Source: Cristatella mucedo
Lineage: Eukaryota > Bryozoa > Phylactolaemata > Cristatellidae
Length of the DNA stretch: 64,000 bases
Direction: 5' to 3'
NCBI GenBank assembly: GCA_009760855.2
Contig: WPIO01000112.1
Span: 62,001 to 126,000, forward strand
In this document: positions 21,285 through 31,970 of the stretch, in pieces
Position numbering within the stretch: position 1 is the first letter of the stretch
Layout of the letters: each line of letters begins with the position of its first letter
Notes under the pieces: generated by a model
What the model saw: only the letters and a program-made list of their open reading frames with translations
What the model was told of the DNA's origin: nothing
The model's database searches: none
Translations under genes and position numbers: made by a program

Positions 21285-22762
21285 CGAGACTAGCTGACAT
21301 GCTCGACGAGTTTGCACCTCTGATTAAGCGCCCTGTGCACTGTCGCCCAGACGGCTCGTGGTTTACCGCAGCCATTGAACTAGCCATTTCTGGTAACCGA
21401 GAGCTTGAAAAGTATACAAATATCAGGACTGACTGACCAACGACAGGCATACGAGGACTATTGTAGATGATAAAAATTGATTCTAGCAAAGGCCAAGTCT
21501 AGCTTCTGCAAAAACATTGTTAAATCACATATGTACAATCCAAAATTCTGATGACTGCCATCAACCATCTTAACCTATCCCACGTTAGCTCCTTACCTAT
21601 TGATCCTTTTGATTATATAGCTGATCGCTTCTTTAAGTTATCAAGTGCATTATTGTTACTATTATTACTATTATTTGTCAACAAGATAGGCAACATTTGT
21701 CAACAAGATCAGGGAGTACATCCCTCTGGTGGCAGCATCTCCCTGGAGTCTTGTCCCTCAATTTAACGCAACATCTCAATATATACATACATAGAGGACA
21801 CAGGTGACCTCATCTTGAAGCTTGTATCCCAATTGAAGACGACAACTAGTCCTTTAGACCCTATTCCCACTGCCCTACTTCTAGGATGTATAGATCTGCT
21901 GCTGCCACGCATAAAAAACATCGTAAATATTTCACAAGCCTGAGGTCATGTCCCGGTATTTTCTAGAAAACAATAGTCTGCTCACTACTCAAGAAAACAA
22001 GACTAGACCAAGTGAGCTTGAGCCACTTCCGCCCAGTCTCACTTCTGCATTCCTACCAAAGTCACAGGTACGAGTCGTGGCAGACCAGCTGAACTTATAT
22101 ATTGGGACTTCAAACATTGCTAGTACGTTAGAGTCTGGTTTTAGAGCTAATCACTCCACAGAGTCGGCATTGCTTCGGATGTATAACGACCTACTTAGGA
22201 ATGGTGGCTTAGGTTGAGCATCTCTGCTTGTTTTGCACGAGTTATCGGCAGCTTTTGATATTGTCGATCACCAAGTCCTTCTTGAGCGCCTCTTATCTCT
22301 TCTGGGCATCACTGGCGCTGCATTGTAATGGTTCAGGTTCTTTGTCAGCGAGAAGACATTGGAGTATTGATTTGAATGGAAACAGATCATCCGAAGAACA
22401 TCTGTAGTATGGGGTGCTCTGTGCTTGGTCCTGTTCTTTTAGTGGTTTATGCTCTCCCACTTGCCGATGTGATTGCCAGGCGCAATCTAGGCTTTCATTT
22501 CTACACAGATGATACTCAGCTGTACCTTTGCTTTGATCCCTCCCAGCCTTCGAGCACCTAATATTCTTTCAACTCACTTCCTTAATGTTTCCGTGACCTC
22601 TGGACATGGATTGCAGCAAACTTTCGTAAACTTAATGAAGATAAAACCAACTTAATAGTTATGGGCACACCGAATGTGATTCAGATATCTGAAATTTTAA
22701 CGTTCATAATCGGCTCCGAAAGTGTATCTCTCGTTGAATCTGCACGAATTAGATAAAGCCTG
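21285..22762 (+). pseudogene. LINE-A copy, decayed RT
   Basis: Starts in the linker between EN and RT (gactagctgacatgctcgac, parallel to 34915) and runs through RT blocks: VRVVADQLNLYIGTSNI (22070), LESGFRANHSTESALLRMYN (22130), YALPLADVIARRNLGFHFYT (22450) and DDTQLYLCFDPSQPSS (22510). The YADD box reads YTDD, with the Tyr kept and the Ala changed. Frameshifts and stops break the frame at least six times. A short ATT-tail scrap sits inside at about 21634-21677. The copy ends abruptly at 22762, just before an LTR-like unit. Confidence 0.85.
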
Positions 22763-22770
22763 GATTATAT

Positions 22771-23494
22771 TGTACCCAAGCTAGGTTCGGTTGGCTGGGA
22801 CCGGACGGTTGTAATTAGGGTCACGGGCTAAGCCAGGGTCGGACCTACGGCATGGCCGGATGTGTGTGGTGACGAGAGGTCACCGAGGCTCTTGGGTACG
22901 GGAAGTTGGCCCAGTAAGTCGTTGTGTTGGAGGCTCATGGTCTCACCCAGTTTGCACCTGGATTCATGCAGGCGTGCTCCGGCGATGCTGCCACGCACGC
23001 AAGGCAACGAGTACCCAAGGCCCGAGCGGAGCTGGATAGCTCGCTCGTTGTTGACTTGTATATTCTGTGTTCCCCGTGTAGCGTGTTCGTGACCCCCTCC
23101 CCGTGTGTTGACGTCTTTCGGTGGAAGCTTACAATGTGTTAGTTGTCGACTCGGACTAGCCTAGCAGTTACTCAGCCAGCCGGATTTTGGATGGCGTACG
23201 CTCGTACTGTTGGATTCGTAGTCGGTACAACGACAGTACTGCAGAAGCCGACTGACCCCAACTAACACGTTTGTTCGCGCTTGCTGGGTCGTCTTGTGCC
23301 CCCCCCCATAGTGTACTGTGTATAAGACCCTCCCTGTAGACTTGTCTAGTTCCCCTTTTATTGTTGGCGCATGCGTTATTATAAAGAGGTTTAACCTGAC
23401 GGCCGCTCGTCTTACCCTAGCTCAGCAGCATGGCAAGCGGTAGCGCGGCCGGGTTTGGCAGGAATTAGCCTCTGACCCCTGGAACTTGGTTACA
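22771..23494 (+). mobile_element. Probable solo LTR
   Basis: A 724-bp unit begins TGTACCCAAG and ends CTTGGTTACA, a 10-bp inverted repeat with one mismatch of the TG...CA type. It is more GC-rich than its surroundings. Inside are a TATA-like gtgtataagacc (about 23320) and attataaagagg (about 23379), as expected for U3/R signals. The direct repeat gatta lies just outside (22763-22767 and 23496-23500) but is 1-3 bp off the ends, so the exact target duplication is uncertain. No gag-pol lies nearby. The short frames inside (22862-23142) are not convincing genes. Confidence 0.55.
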
Positions 23495-23495
23495 T

Positions 23496-25221
23496 GATTA
23501 AGAGATCCTTGCTGACTATCACCCAGTTTCCCGTCTTCCTATTTGTCAAAGATTCTTGCAATAATTGTCGCTAAGTAACTTTTTTCACATAGTACTAATG
23601 AATGTCAGAAATAAATAAATAATGAATGTCAGAAACATTTCAATCAGGGTTCAAGTAGCAGCAGTCCGCTGAAACTGCTCTCCTTCGCGTTAACGATGAC
23701 ATTCTATGTGGCAACGATGACGGAAATGTCACTGCCCTAGCTCTGCTAGATCTATCAGCTGCCTTCGATACCATTGATTGCCGTAATGGCTCACTAGGTA
23801 AGGCGGTTGCTTTTCACGACCTCGGCCCCGAGGTCGAGGGTTCGAATCCTGTGGTGGGCGATCCTTTATCGCGACTGCAAGCGGTGGTGATAGCCGTAAA
23901 GGCTCTTCTGTCGCTATACAAAATGAGGCTGTTGAATGATATCCTACTTGAACTATTGAGAACAGCATACAATCCCACAGACGAGGCACTAGCATGGCTT
24001 AAATCGTTCTTGTTTGATCGTGTTCAAGCCGTGTCGTGTGGGGTCAGGTCTCTCCCACGAGACCAGTCACCTGTGAGTCACCAGTTCCTCAACGGTTTGT
24101 CGTCCGTCCCATGCTGCTCTCCATTTGTACTTGACACCTGGGAAAAGTGATTATGGCCCGTGGAATAGGATATCACTTTTTTATGACGATACTCAGCTGT
24201 ATTTGTCATTCAAATCGTTGGTATATGCTGCAGCAACTGATAAACAGAGTGCTGCGTTGCCATCATTCATTCCTGGATGTCGGAAAATTTCTAAAAGTGA
24301 ATTAGCAATAAAACCGAACTGCTGCTCATAGGAAACATTGAGTGTTTGGCTTGATTTGAAAGCTTTGCTCTTCTAATAGGTGATGCTGCTGTGCGACCAT
24401 CACCACGTGCTCAAAATTTAGGTGCCGTTTTCGACAGCTGCCTAAATTTTAAAAGCTTCATTCAGAAGACTGCTTCTACAGCTAGCCATCACGTCCGATC
24501 CCTATCTAAGATAAGGACTGGTCATCCAAAGTGGCATGAAAAAACTTTAACTGGCTCCTTAGTTCTTTCTCGGCTTGATGATTGCAATTGCCTTTTGGCT
24601 GAGCAATCAAAAAGCAACTAGGTCACTGCAAATGGCTGTGAATATGGCTGGAAGTCTAGTTCAAGTCCCAAAGGTTTTACCACGTGTCTGCTTTGCTAAA
24701 TGAGCTAGGATGACTGCCGGTTGATCAACGGATACAGAGAACAGTTCTTACACTGACCCACAAGGCTTGTATGGCTTGGCACCTCCACAGTTAGCCTAAC
24801 TGCTGCACCTGTTTCAGCCTCCTCATGCACTCAGGTCCTGTATGGACAATCAATTAGCTGTTTTATTCCTCCGCCTAAAGACCAGACCGTTGGCGACAGA
24901 AGCTTTAGCTCTGCAGGTCCTAGACTGTGGAACTCGCTTCCACAATTCTTATGCAATGACAACAACTCTCATGCTGCCGACTATGACTCATCCTTTTAAG
25001 CGGTCCTGTGCTGCTACTGCCATGTTACTCACTACCTCAACTGTTCTCCTGACTCTGCTATGCTTCTCACTTTCTCTTTGTTGCATGATTTGAAGTATCT
25101 TGGCTTCCGAATGCGTATTGAAAGCCGCGTATGCTGTTAGTGGGCTATACAGAACTCCCCTGCGTAACATTCACATAGTCTTTGCGAATATGTTAAGTTA
25201 TAGAGATACGTTACATTGCTA
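23496..25221 (+). pseudogene. LINE-B copy carrying a SINE1
   Basis: RT blocks in order: tatcacccagtttcccgtct (YRPVSxLP), FQSGFK-like caatcagggttcaag, LLDLSAAFDTID (23740-23778), then the SINE1 insertion, then ILLELLRTAYNPTDEALAWL (23939), the YDDTQLYLSF box (24184), the DNCLN-like region (24430), and the C-terminus with MDNQLAVLFLRLKT (24842). The LINE-B tail ends near 25221. Numerous frameshifts are present. It follows the LTR directly and is followed directly by LINE-A. Confidence 0.87.
23779..23940 (+). mobile_element. SINE1 inserted in LINE-B RT
   Basis: A complete copy: gccgtaatggctcactaggt head, gaggtcgagggttcgaatcc B box, 'ggcgatcctttatcgcgact', gtgatagccgtaaaggctct and tail cgctatacaaaatgaggctg. 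It splits the codons for AFDTID from the following ILLELL, so it is younger than the LINE-B copy. Confidence 0.88.
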
Positions 25222-25870
25222 AACTTAGGTATGCTGTTCCAAGGTGACCTTTCATTAGACGACAACTTCAGCTCTGCAGTCTAGTGTGCTTAGTTTCAGC
25301 TACGTAACACAGCTAAAATGTGGGCTTACCTTGACAAGGATACCAAATCTAATTGGGTCCCTGCATTAGTCATATCGTGTCACGACTTTTGAAACTCACT
25401 TCATGCTGGTCTACCTGCCGGTGCAATCAAGCAATTACAGCCGGTCAAACTCTGCAGCTAAGCTTTTCTGTCCAAAGCGTAGCAGTTGACAGATCACACC
25501 ATATCTCGCCAGCCTGCACGGGCTCCAAGTCAAGCTACCCATCGACTAGCAGGTTCAGTCACTCACTTTTACGTCACGACATCGGCTGACTGGAATACAT
25601 GTTAAAAGAAACTAAAAATGCATCCATCTATTACAGCATTTAGTGGGTCCATGTGATTCTTCTTCTGTGCTCTTATGCGTGCTAACATGCTGTCACTAAC
25701 CATATTTACATGCTCACCCGTTTGCATATCACCTCTAACCACGTTATGCTTGAGCATGCTACCACTAACAATTCGATCATGCTTCCTTTGAAGCAAGTGT
25801 AAAGTTGCTAGAAAGAGATTGAGTTCTTTTAGGACGCTATAGTAAATGTGGTATTATTGTTAGTCTTATT
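25222..25870 (+). mobile_element. LINE-A 3' part
   Basis: Begins at the NLGMLFQGDLSLDD region and continues through the thumb (atctcgccagcctgcacggg, LHWL-like), last codons, 3' UTR and decayed hairpin (gttgctagaaagagattgag). It follows the LINE-B end with no spacer. All frames are broken. Confidence 0.8.
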
Positions 25871-26449
25871 GTAGAATCTACTCTGGTCAGCTTTCCTTGA
25901 ACGCCAATAAATTTGAATCTTTTCAACGTCTTTTTGGTGAGTTCGCATTTCATGTCACGTAATTAACCAGAGGTTATACAAACCGTTGACCATGATTGCC
26001 TTTCTGTGCTCTTTTTAATGATTTTCTAAGCTTGGTGCCTTCCTTGCCATTGAGAACTTTTGTTTGCTGCTTCTCTTGCTAAAAGTTGTGCCGAGTCTAG
26101 ATATAGATTTTTATTTTTGTAAATTATGTACGTAGGAAAGCAATCAAAAGAACTCTTATGTTTATTAATATATAATCGTGGCTATATTAAACTCTTAAAG
26201 CTGTCAACCATCTTAGCCACATCCTTGATTAAAGCTCTTTTTGCCTAATCTTCTTCCTCTGCAAAAGCTTACATCCACTTATTGTATTCGTTTCGAAAGC
26301 CAGTTGACAATGTACAGTGTTATTCCCCACTCAGTATATGAGCCACGTTCTGGTTTATATCATTAAGATTGGGATTTGACTCGAGTACGTGTTTAGAAAT
26401 TCATAACCGAGTTTTGTTAGCCCCGTGTCGAACGCTATAGGAAGAATAG
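25871..26449. other. Unassigned DNA
   Basis: No recognised feature. Confidence 0.45.
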
Positions 26450-26523
26450 TCTCCGTAGCTCTATCCGACGGCGTCCTTGACCGGCAAGACAGAGGGGTTG
26501 TGGGATTGTTTCCCCACAAGGCA
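26450..26523 (+). ncRNA. tRNA-like segment (possible old SINE head)
   Basis: A-box-like gtagctctatccgacgg and B-box-like ggggttgtgggattg lie at tRNA spacing, and short complementary arms are possible (aggggttgt, then gtttcccc). It does not match SINE1 or SINE2 and no second copy is seen in the window. A degenerate tRNA pseudogene is the main alternative. Confidence 0.22.
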
Positions 26524-27137
26524 AAATTTTTTTACGTCGTACACGCTCGGCAGGATGCCTCTGATTGCTATATTGCTTGAAAATCATAGTTTAATTGACT
26601 AAATAATTATTTCGCAGGCAACGTCGCTAGCAGTTGTCTACCGGTAGCCTGAGGCCTAAATGAGTGCACATACCACACACGCGAGACTTCTTTTGATTAT
26701 CCAAGAGCCAAGTCCAGAGAGTTTTCCAGCTCCATCCGCGCTTTCGCTCGATGCGCTTACCAATTACCAACCTGCTTTTATCATAAGTCTCTCGATAAAA
26801 AGTGTCAAGTTTGACTTATACGTTACTAGGACTAGGGGCGAACCTCATTTCCGGTCGACGTCAACTGTCCTCGCTATGCTGGTGTCGACTCCCAGCCACT
26901 TGGCAGTCTCTGGGCTGGCACCAGAGGTGAGACGTTTTGATAAGCCGCGTTTTAACAAAATCTTGCGAGCCTATGATGACAGGGTATCTTAGCTGTATAA
27001 CTGGAAGTTAAGAGGTACATCAAGGGTATGGGGGCACGGACAAACGAGGATAGTTGCACCAAAGACCACGAGTAGATGAAACTTTACCTGAAGCAATCAG
27101 GAGACGGCGACGTCAGCAGCGGCAGCGTTGGCTCTGA
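26524..27137. other. Unassigned DNA with a 110-codon frame
   Basis: A plus-strand frame at 26660-26992 starts with ATG and encodes 110 residues (SPESFPAPSALSLDALTNYQ, then FDLYVTRTRGEPHF). I recognise no motif. It lacks flanking evidence of being a gene, so I list it only here. Confidence 0.3.
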
Positions 27138-27541
27138 ATACCGAATACCTCGTACAAACCTCAAATCTTTTAGAGACCGTGCATTTAGTTCGTGTGCTCC
27201 CGAAGCCTGAAACTTACTCCCGACTTGCGTCACAACATGCCATGACTTGACCACATTTTAAAATAACTTAAAAACACACCTATTTATTACAGCATTTAGT
27301 GGGTCCCTGGGATTCGTCCTTGATGTGTTTATGCGTGCTGACACTGTACATGCTGCCACTAACCACATATGCATGCTGACCCTATGCATGCCACCCGTGA
27401 CCACGTTGTTCATGTTGTTTATCAAGCATGATATTTCTCACGATTCAATCGCGTTTCCCTTTGCAGCAAACGTAAAGCACCTAGTGAGAGATTGAGTTCT
27501 CTGAGGGCACTTTATCAACTGCATTATTATTCTCATTATTA
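27138..27541 (+). mobile_element. LINE-A 3' end
   Basis: Starts in the last about 50 codons (ccgaatacctcgtacaaacc) and includes the 3' UTR, the hairpin (gtgagagattgagttctctg) and a short ATT tail. Severely 5'-truncated. Confidence 0.85.
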
Positions 27542-27725
27542 ACTTTTGACTGGTTAGTCTCAGCGGCCTAGCAAAGGGTGGGCAGTGGGCAGGGGGATAT
27601 AAGTCCCCGGGTGCCAATGCTAAGGAGACGCCAAGAGCAAACTGAATTGCGCTAGATTTTATTTTTTTTAACTTCTACATGTGAGAATACCAATCTTGAG
27701 TTCAAGCAAGTTATTGGTTCATTAG

Positions 27726-27968
27726 ACTTGACTGGACTCGACTCGACTCGACTCGACTCGACTCGACTCGACTCGACTCGACTCGACTCGACTCGACTCG
27801 ACTCGACTCGACTCGACTCGACTCGACTCGACTCGACTCGACTGGACTGGACTGGACTCGACTCGACTGGACTCGACTGGACTGGACTCGACTGGACTCG
27901 ACTGGACTGGACTCGACTGGACTGGACTGGATTGGACTGGACTGGACTAGACTGGACCTGACTGGACT
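27726..27968. repeat. Pentanucleotide satellite (ACTCG)n/(ACTGG)n
   Basis: About 240 bp of 5-bp repeats. It is pure actcg on the left (27733-27842) and mixed actcg/actgg, becoming mainly actgg, on the right. The gradient suggests a single base change spreading through array turnover. The long frames in both directions (LDSTR and SSRVE repeats) are artefacts. Confidence 0.97.
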
Positions 27969-27971
27969 GGG

Positions 27972-28335
27972 CCATTCTGATTATGCTTCCAAATCCTGGA
28001 ACTCACTCCCAACTGGCATCAAATCTCCTGACTTGTCCACATTTTAAAAGAAACTAAAAACGCACCTAGTTATTACAGCATTTAGTGGGTCCCTGTGATT
28101 CGTCCTTGATGTGCTTATGCGTGCTGACACTGTGCATGCTGCAACTAACCACACTTGCATGCTGACCCTGTGCATGTCACCCCTAACCCTGTTACTCATG
28201 CTGTCTATCAAGCATGCTATTACTCACCATTTGATCGTGTTTCCTTCGCAGCAAATGTAAAGTGCCTAGAGAGAGATCGAGTTCTCTGAGGGCGCTTTGT
28301 CAAGTGTATTTTAATTATCATTATTATCATTGCTA
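27972..28335 (+). mobile_element. LINE-A 3' end
   Basis: Begins at the last about 35 codons (ttatgcttccaaatcctgga) directly after the pentanucleotide array, and runs through the 3' UTR and hairpin to an ATT-like tail. It abuts hAT copy 2, whose 5' end is missing. Confidence 0.87.
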
Positions 28336-28339
28336 GCTG

Positions 28340-30060
28340 AGCTGATTAAGCTTGTTCATCGACATTGACCAGTCTGTATCCGTTTCTCTGGCGCAGCTCA
28401 CGCGACGACACGGAAACACAGAGGGGCTTTGACCACAGGTGTATTCCGCTGGTGCTCGCAGCTCATGAAGCACGTGTCTATTAACCTATCCGTCGGCGTT
28501 CCAACTGCCCGCCCTGTCCGCTCGCCCCATCCTGCCCACCATAGGCGGGCTTCGTCGCGAAAGGGCGAGCCCGGCCTGCTACGTCGCGTCAAGGGCTAGC
28601 CTGAGTGTAATGGCTAACCACCGACATACTCTTAGACCACACAAGCTTGGCTTACTTGACCGGCTGTGTTATGGCAACGCCGAAGTCAAGTCTGGCCACT
28701 TGTCGGGTGTCTAAAAGAGAATATTCCAGAAATGAGAAGGCAATTTTTGTAAATTGTAATAACCACAGCTTGAACCTGTCAGGAGTTTGTGCTGCAAGTG
28801 AAATTTCCGTTGTCGTGACCTTTTTTGAAACAATAGAAAGCACCTACTTATTCTTTTCAGCATAAACTCTGAGGTTGGGAAGAACTGGAGAAATTCTTTG
28901 CCATCACTGTCAAATGTAACCCTACCACAAGGTGAAGTACAAGAGTGGGGACTGTGAAAACAAGCAATGATAGACTGAACAGCATTGTTGGCCTTTTGAA
29001 GCAACTATCTGAGCGCACAAGTGGAACACTTGAAAAAAAATTGAAGCTGGCAGTCTCCTAAATTGTATTTTGAACTTTAAATTTTTTGATATGCTGCCAT
29101 TTTGGTACTGTGTCTGAAAGAAGAAGATTAGCCGCGTTCAGAAAAAACTGCAGGATCCGACGATGAACTTCAAAGACCTCTCTCGTGACCTCCACTCTCT
29201 TTGGGATTGAGCTGTAAAGGCTTCGAGAGATCTTTGCGTACAATCGCTACACGATATCAAAAGGAGATGTGAATTGTGGGTGTTGCAGTTGAAAGAATAA
29301 TCCGATGAAGGACATAGATGCCTAGAGAACTCTCTCGAGTTGTAGGTCTCATGGCAGAGGAGATTTCAAGAGCCATGAAGGACAGCATTGACCATTTCCG
29401 ACAAGAAATTACATCTACGTTTTCCCGGCTCACATATCTTAATTCCAAATTTGGGTTCTTGTTGGAAGTTGAGCACCTTTTGAAGACCATTTACCAGACC
29501 AAATTATGCTAGCAATGTCTACATCTTGGAGGCTTCTATTGCCACAACGTTGATGGAACAGAGCTGTACAACGAAATATGTGACCGTGAAATGATTTTTA
29601 CCACACGTAAAGGCTCGGCACTGAAGACACCACTGGAACTCATGTCTTTAATTGTCAGTTATGTGGGAGATGTGTTTCCTAATTTGAGGGTCGCCTTGCA
29701 AGTTCTTCTCACCATAGCTATATCAGTTGCCAATTTTGAACTTTCCTTTAGCATGCTGAAGATAATCTTGTTTTATCTGAGAGCAGCAATAGGTTAAGAT
29801 TGAAACTCCGATTTTTTTTGCATAGAGAAAGAAACACAAAAAAGTATTGACTTTAAAACTGCAATAGGCCAGTTTTGCGATAACTACCTTGAACCTTTAC
29901 TACAGTTACTATAACCTTCTCGACTCAATATGCCTACTAGCGTGTATTTATGCATTTCTTCAGTGGAGCTATTTCACACCAATTTTTGACAAGGGGATGG
30001 GTGCCCTTTCTAGCTTTGTCCGGCGGGGGGGGGGCGTTTAAAGATCTCACTAGGCCTCTG
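28340..30060 (+). mobile_element. hAT DNA transposon copy 2, 5' end missing
   Basis: Collinear with copy 1 (reverse). It has the GC-rich block gacgacacggaaacac at about 28404, cttggcttacttgaccggct at 28646, transposase remnants, and a 3' terminal region (ttttgacaaggggatgggtg at about 29985, ending ctcactaggcctctg at 30060, like the copy 1 end cattacgcctctg). The 5' terminal repeat seen in copy 1 is absent; the LINE-A end lies there instead. The bases after the terminus (ggtagttg) could be one target-site copy, but its partner is lost. Confidence 0.8.
28647..29900 (+). pseudogene. hAT (ZMYM/DUF4371-like) transposase remnant, copy 2
   Basis: Recognisable pieces are FVNCNNHSLNLSGVCAASEI followed by TFFETIESTYLFFSA (28750-28860, the C-H-LNL block before the catalytic domain end), EEISRAMKDSIDHFRQEITS (29357), LNSKFGFLLEVEHLLKTIYQ (29440), FTTRKGSALKTPLELMSLIV (29596), and the hAT C-terminal dimerisation block FPNLRVALQVLLTIAISVAN followed by SFSMLKIILFYLRAAIG (29668-29797). 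A last FKTAIGQFCDNYLEPL block is near 29860. Stops and frameshifts separate the pieces, and the N-terminal zinc finger and catalytic start are missing. The dimerisation motif has lost its usual Cys-Glu-Arg (ANFELSFS instead of ASCERSFS). Confidence 0.82.
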
Positions 30061-30543
30061 GGTAGTTGTTTCTCCGGTCCTTCTGTAGACGACCATGGTC
30101 TCCTGGACCGCCAGCTCCTCATCGTTCGGGATGCCATTACTCAGCAAAGGAGCTCCGCACTGGACTCCACGTGCCAATATTCCTAACCGACTGCCAAAGG
30201 TTATAAGGCAGCATCGCCCTTCTCGCCCCAAGTTAAAGGGAAGGCACGGCTCAGCCAGGTGATCCCCCAACTGGCCTATCAAGTATTAGTGGCACCAGGC
30301 AATCTCACTAGGGTACAATCATACTTGCACCTGGTAATCGCATCTTTTAATTACAGTTTTAATCTTTAAATCGGCTGATAGAATTCAAGACACTGATTCG
30401 TTGTCTCCTTTGACCCAGGTACCATATCCATGCACAACTTCTTATTTACTTCTTGTATTTAGGAGCTCTGGTGCTCGCTAACTTCTGGCATACTTTAGGC
30501 ATGGCTTCAGTTTCTGCTAAATCTGAAACTTAGTTGTTTTTAT
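30061..30543. other. Unassigned DNA
   Basis: No recognised feature. The minus frame (30010-30282) overlaps the hAT end and has no motifs. Confidence 0.4.
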
Positions 30544-30583
30544 ATCTTATATATATATATCGTATATATATATATATATATAT
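30544..30583. repeat. (AT)n microsatellite
   Basis: A dinucleotide run interrupted once by cg. Confidence 0.9.
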
Positions 30584-30585
30584 TC

Positions 30586-31395
30586 ATCTCGTGCACTCAA
30601 TTTGGGTGTCGCCTCTGATAACTGCCTAAACGATTAATAAAGAAGACTGTCTGCATAGCTAACCACCACATCCGATCGCTATCTAAGGTTAAAGATGTCT
30701 ACGATGGAGGCTGGCAAAATGCATCCCTGATTCTGTCCTGACTACATTATCGCAACTCCAATTTTGCTGAGCTTACCACGAAAACCTATTAGGAAAGTGC
30801 AGGTAGTGATGAATAAGGTGGCAAGGCTGGGCAACTAATCACGCTGGTTCAGCCCATGTGTCTGCTTTGCTGAAAGAGCTTCGACGGCTTCGGGTTGCAT
30901 CAACGGGTACAGTTCTTATGCTGACCCACGAAGCCCGCTAATGCTTAGCTCTTAATACCTATCTGAACCGCTGCACCAGCTTCAGCCTCCTCGAGCCCTC
31001 GTATTCTCTATGGACAATAAATTAGCTGTTTCATTCCTATGCTTAAAGGCCGTTGGCGACACAAGCTTTTGCTTTTCGCGTGAAACCTTGAAACTCACCT
31101 CCCGCAACTCTTAGTCAACTACATCAACCTCTCCTACTGCAGACTGTGGCACATCTTATCCAGCCGTCTGGAGCTGTGATCTCAACGGTGCTACTACCTC
31201 GACTGGTCTAGTGACTGAGCTATACTTCTCTTTTTTTTTCGCTGAGTGAGATAAAGTCTGCTGGCTACCGAACGCGTATCGAGAACCGCACTGACCTTGA
31301 GTGGGCTATAGAAAACTCTTCTGCCTAAAGCCCACTTAGTCTAAGTGGCATTGTGGAGCCCAAGACGGAGATTCATCGCAACACATTTTATATTG
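30586..31395 (+). pseudogene. LINE-B 3' half
   Basis: Begins at the NLGVASDNCLN region, includes the C-terminal block (ctatggacaataaattagct equals MDNKLA) and ends with the LINE-B tail (cctaaagcccacttagtcta, ggagattcatcgcaacac). The frame is broken at many points. Confidence 0.82.
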
Positions 31396-31631
31396 ACTTA
31401 AAACTTTTATTTATTCGAATTGAATACTCCTCTACCCAATGTGCATGTACATAGCATGAATGAAATGCTAGAGGTTATCAATTTTTGAAGGAAGTCATTT
31501 TATTTTTTGAATCCATTGAATCTCAACTATGAATTAGAGAAGTCTCTTGCAGTCATGCCATTGGTACTAGCCACGTTACTTTACTTAAAATTCGGTATAT
31601 TTCAAGGAATAGACAAACGCTGTGGCAATGC
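31396..31631. promoter_or_regulatory. Possible 3' UTR of the minus-strand membrane-protein exon
   Basis: About 240 bp downstream of the minus-strand stop. It contains an AATAAA on the minus strand near 31413 (cgaataaataaa), a possible polyadenylation signal. It adjoins the LINE-B end at 31395. Confidence 0.25.
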
Positions 31632-31943
31632 TCAAGACCTCAGCCGGCAGATACAGAAGCATTTAAAACGAATGCATAGGATTAAAGCGATCACAAAAAC
31701 AAGCAGGCCTAATCCGATCATTGCGTACATTAAAATATGTATAAAGCCATCTCCGGTCGGGGGATCCAAAGTTGACGACACACTGGCATTGGTGCTGCTA
31801 TTAGTGAATAACGTGGTTCCTGATACATTTTTTCCATCGAAGACTGAGAAATGATTGACTTCAAATGACGACGATCCAATAATGAAAGGACATCTTTCAA
31901 GAGAAATGATGTTCAGGACCAACAGAAAAACTGGATAATTCAT
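31632..31943 (-). CDS. Small single-pass membrane protein or its last exon
   Basis: Minus-strand frame of 103 codons from an ATG at 31943. The N-terminus MNYPVFLLVLNIISLERC could be a signal peptide. A short outer part follows, with several N-glycosylation sequons (NVSG, NSST, NASV) and a Ser/Thr-rich stalk. A clear membrane span comes next, about residues 69-92 (ILMYAMIGLGLLVFVIALIL), then a Cys- and Arg-rich inner tail ending KCFCICRLRS. A strong splice acceptor (cttttctttttacag) ends at 31954, ten bases upstream of this ATG. The stretch may therefore be the last exon of a larger type I membrane protein, with the frame running on from the acceptor. I do not recognise the family. The overlapping plus frame (31507-31854) is judged a shadow. 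Confidence 0.5.
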   Translation of the reverse strand: MNYPVFLLVLNIISLERCPFIIGSSSFEVNHFSVFDGKNVSGTTLFTNSSTNASVSSTLDPPTGDGFIHILMYAMIGLGLLVFVIALILCIRFKCFCICRLRS

Positions 31944-31953
31944 TTCTGAAGAC

Positions 31954-31970
31954 CTGTAAAAAGAAAAGTA
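31954..31970 (-). promoter_or_regulatory. Putative 3' splice acceptor
   Basis: On the minus strand the pyrimidine tract cttttctttttacag ends immediately before gtcttcagaaatg. It is a near-ideal acceptor and the exon frame is open from it. Codon phase: the first exon base completes a split codon. Confidence 0.45.

Noticed and set aside
27726..27968. Telomeric repeat
   Set aside because: The unit is actcg/actgg, not ttaggg or a known variant, and it is short and internal.
27652..27975. Long frames of SSRVE/LDSTR repeats on both strands
   Set aside because: They are translations of the pentanucleotide satellite. A 5-bp repeat without stops is open in all frames.
31507..31854. 115-codon plus frame
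   Set aside because: It overlaps the minus-strand membrane exon, which has a splice acceptor and clear topology. The plus frame has no such support.
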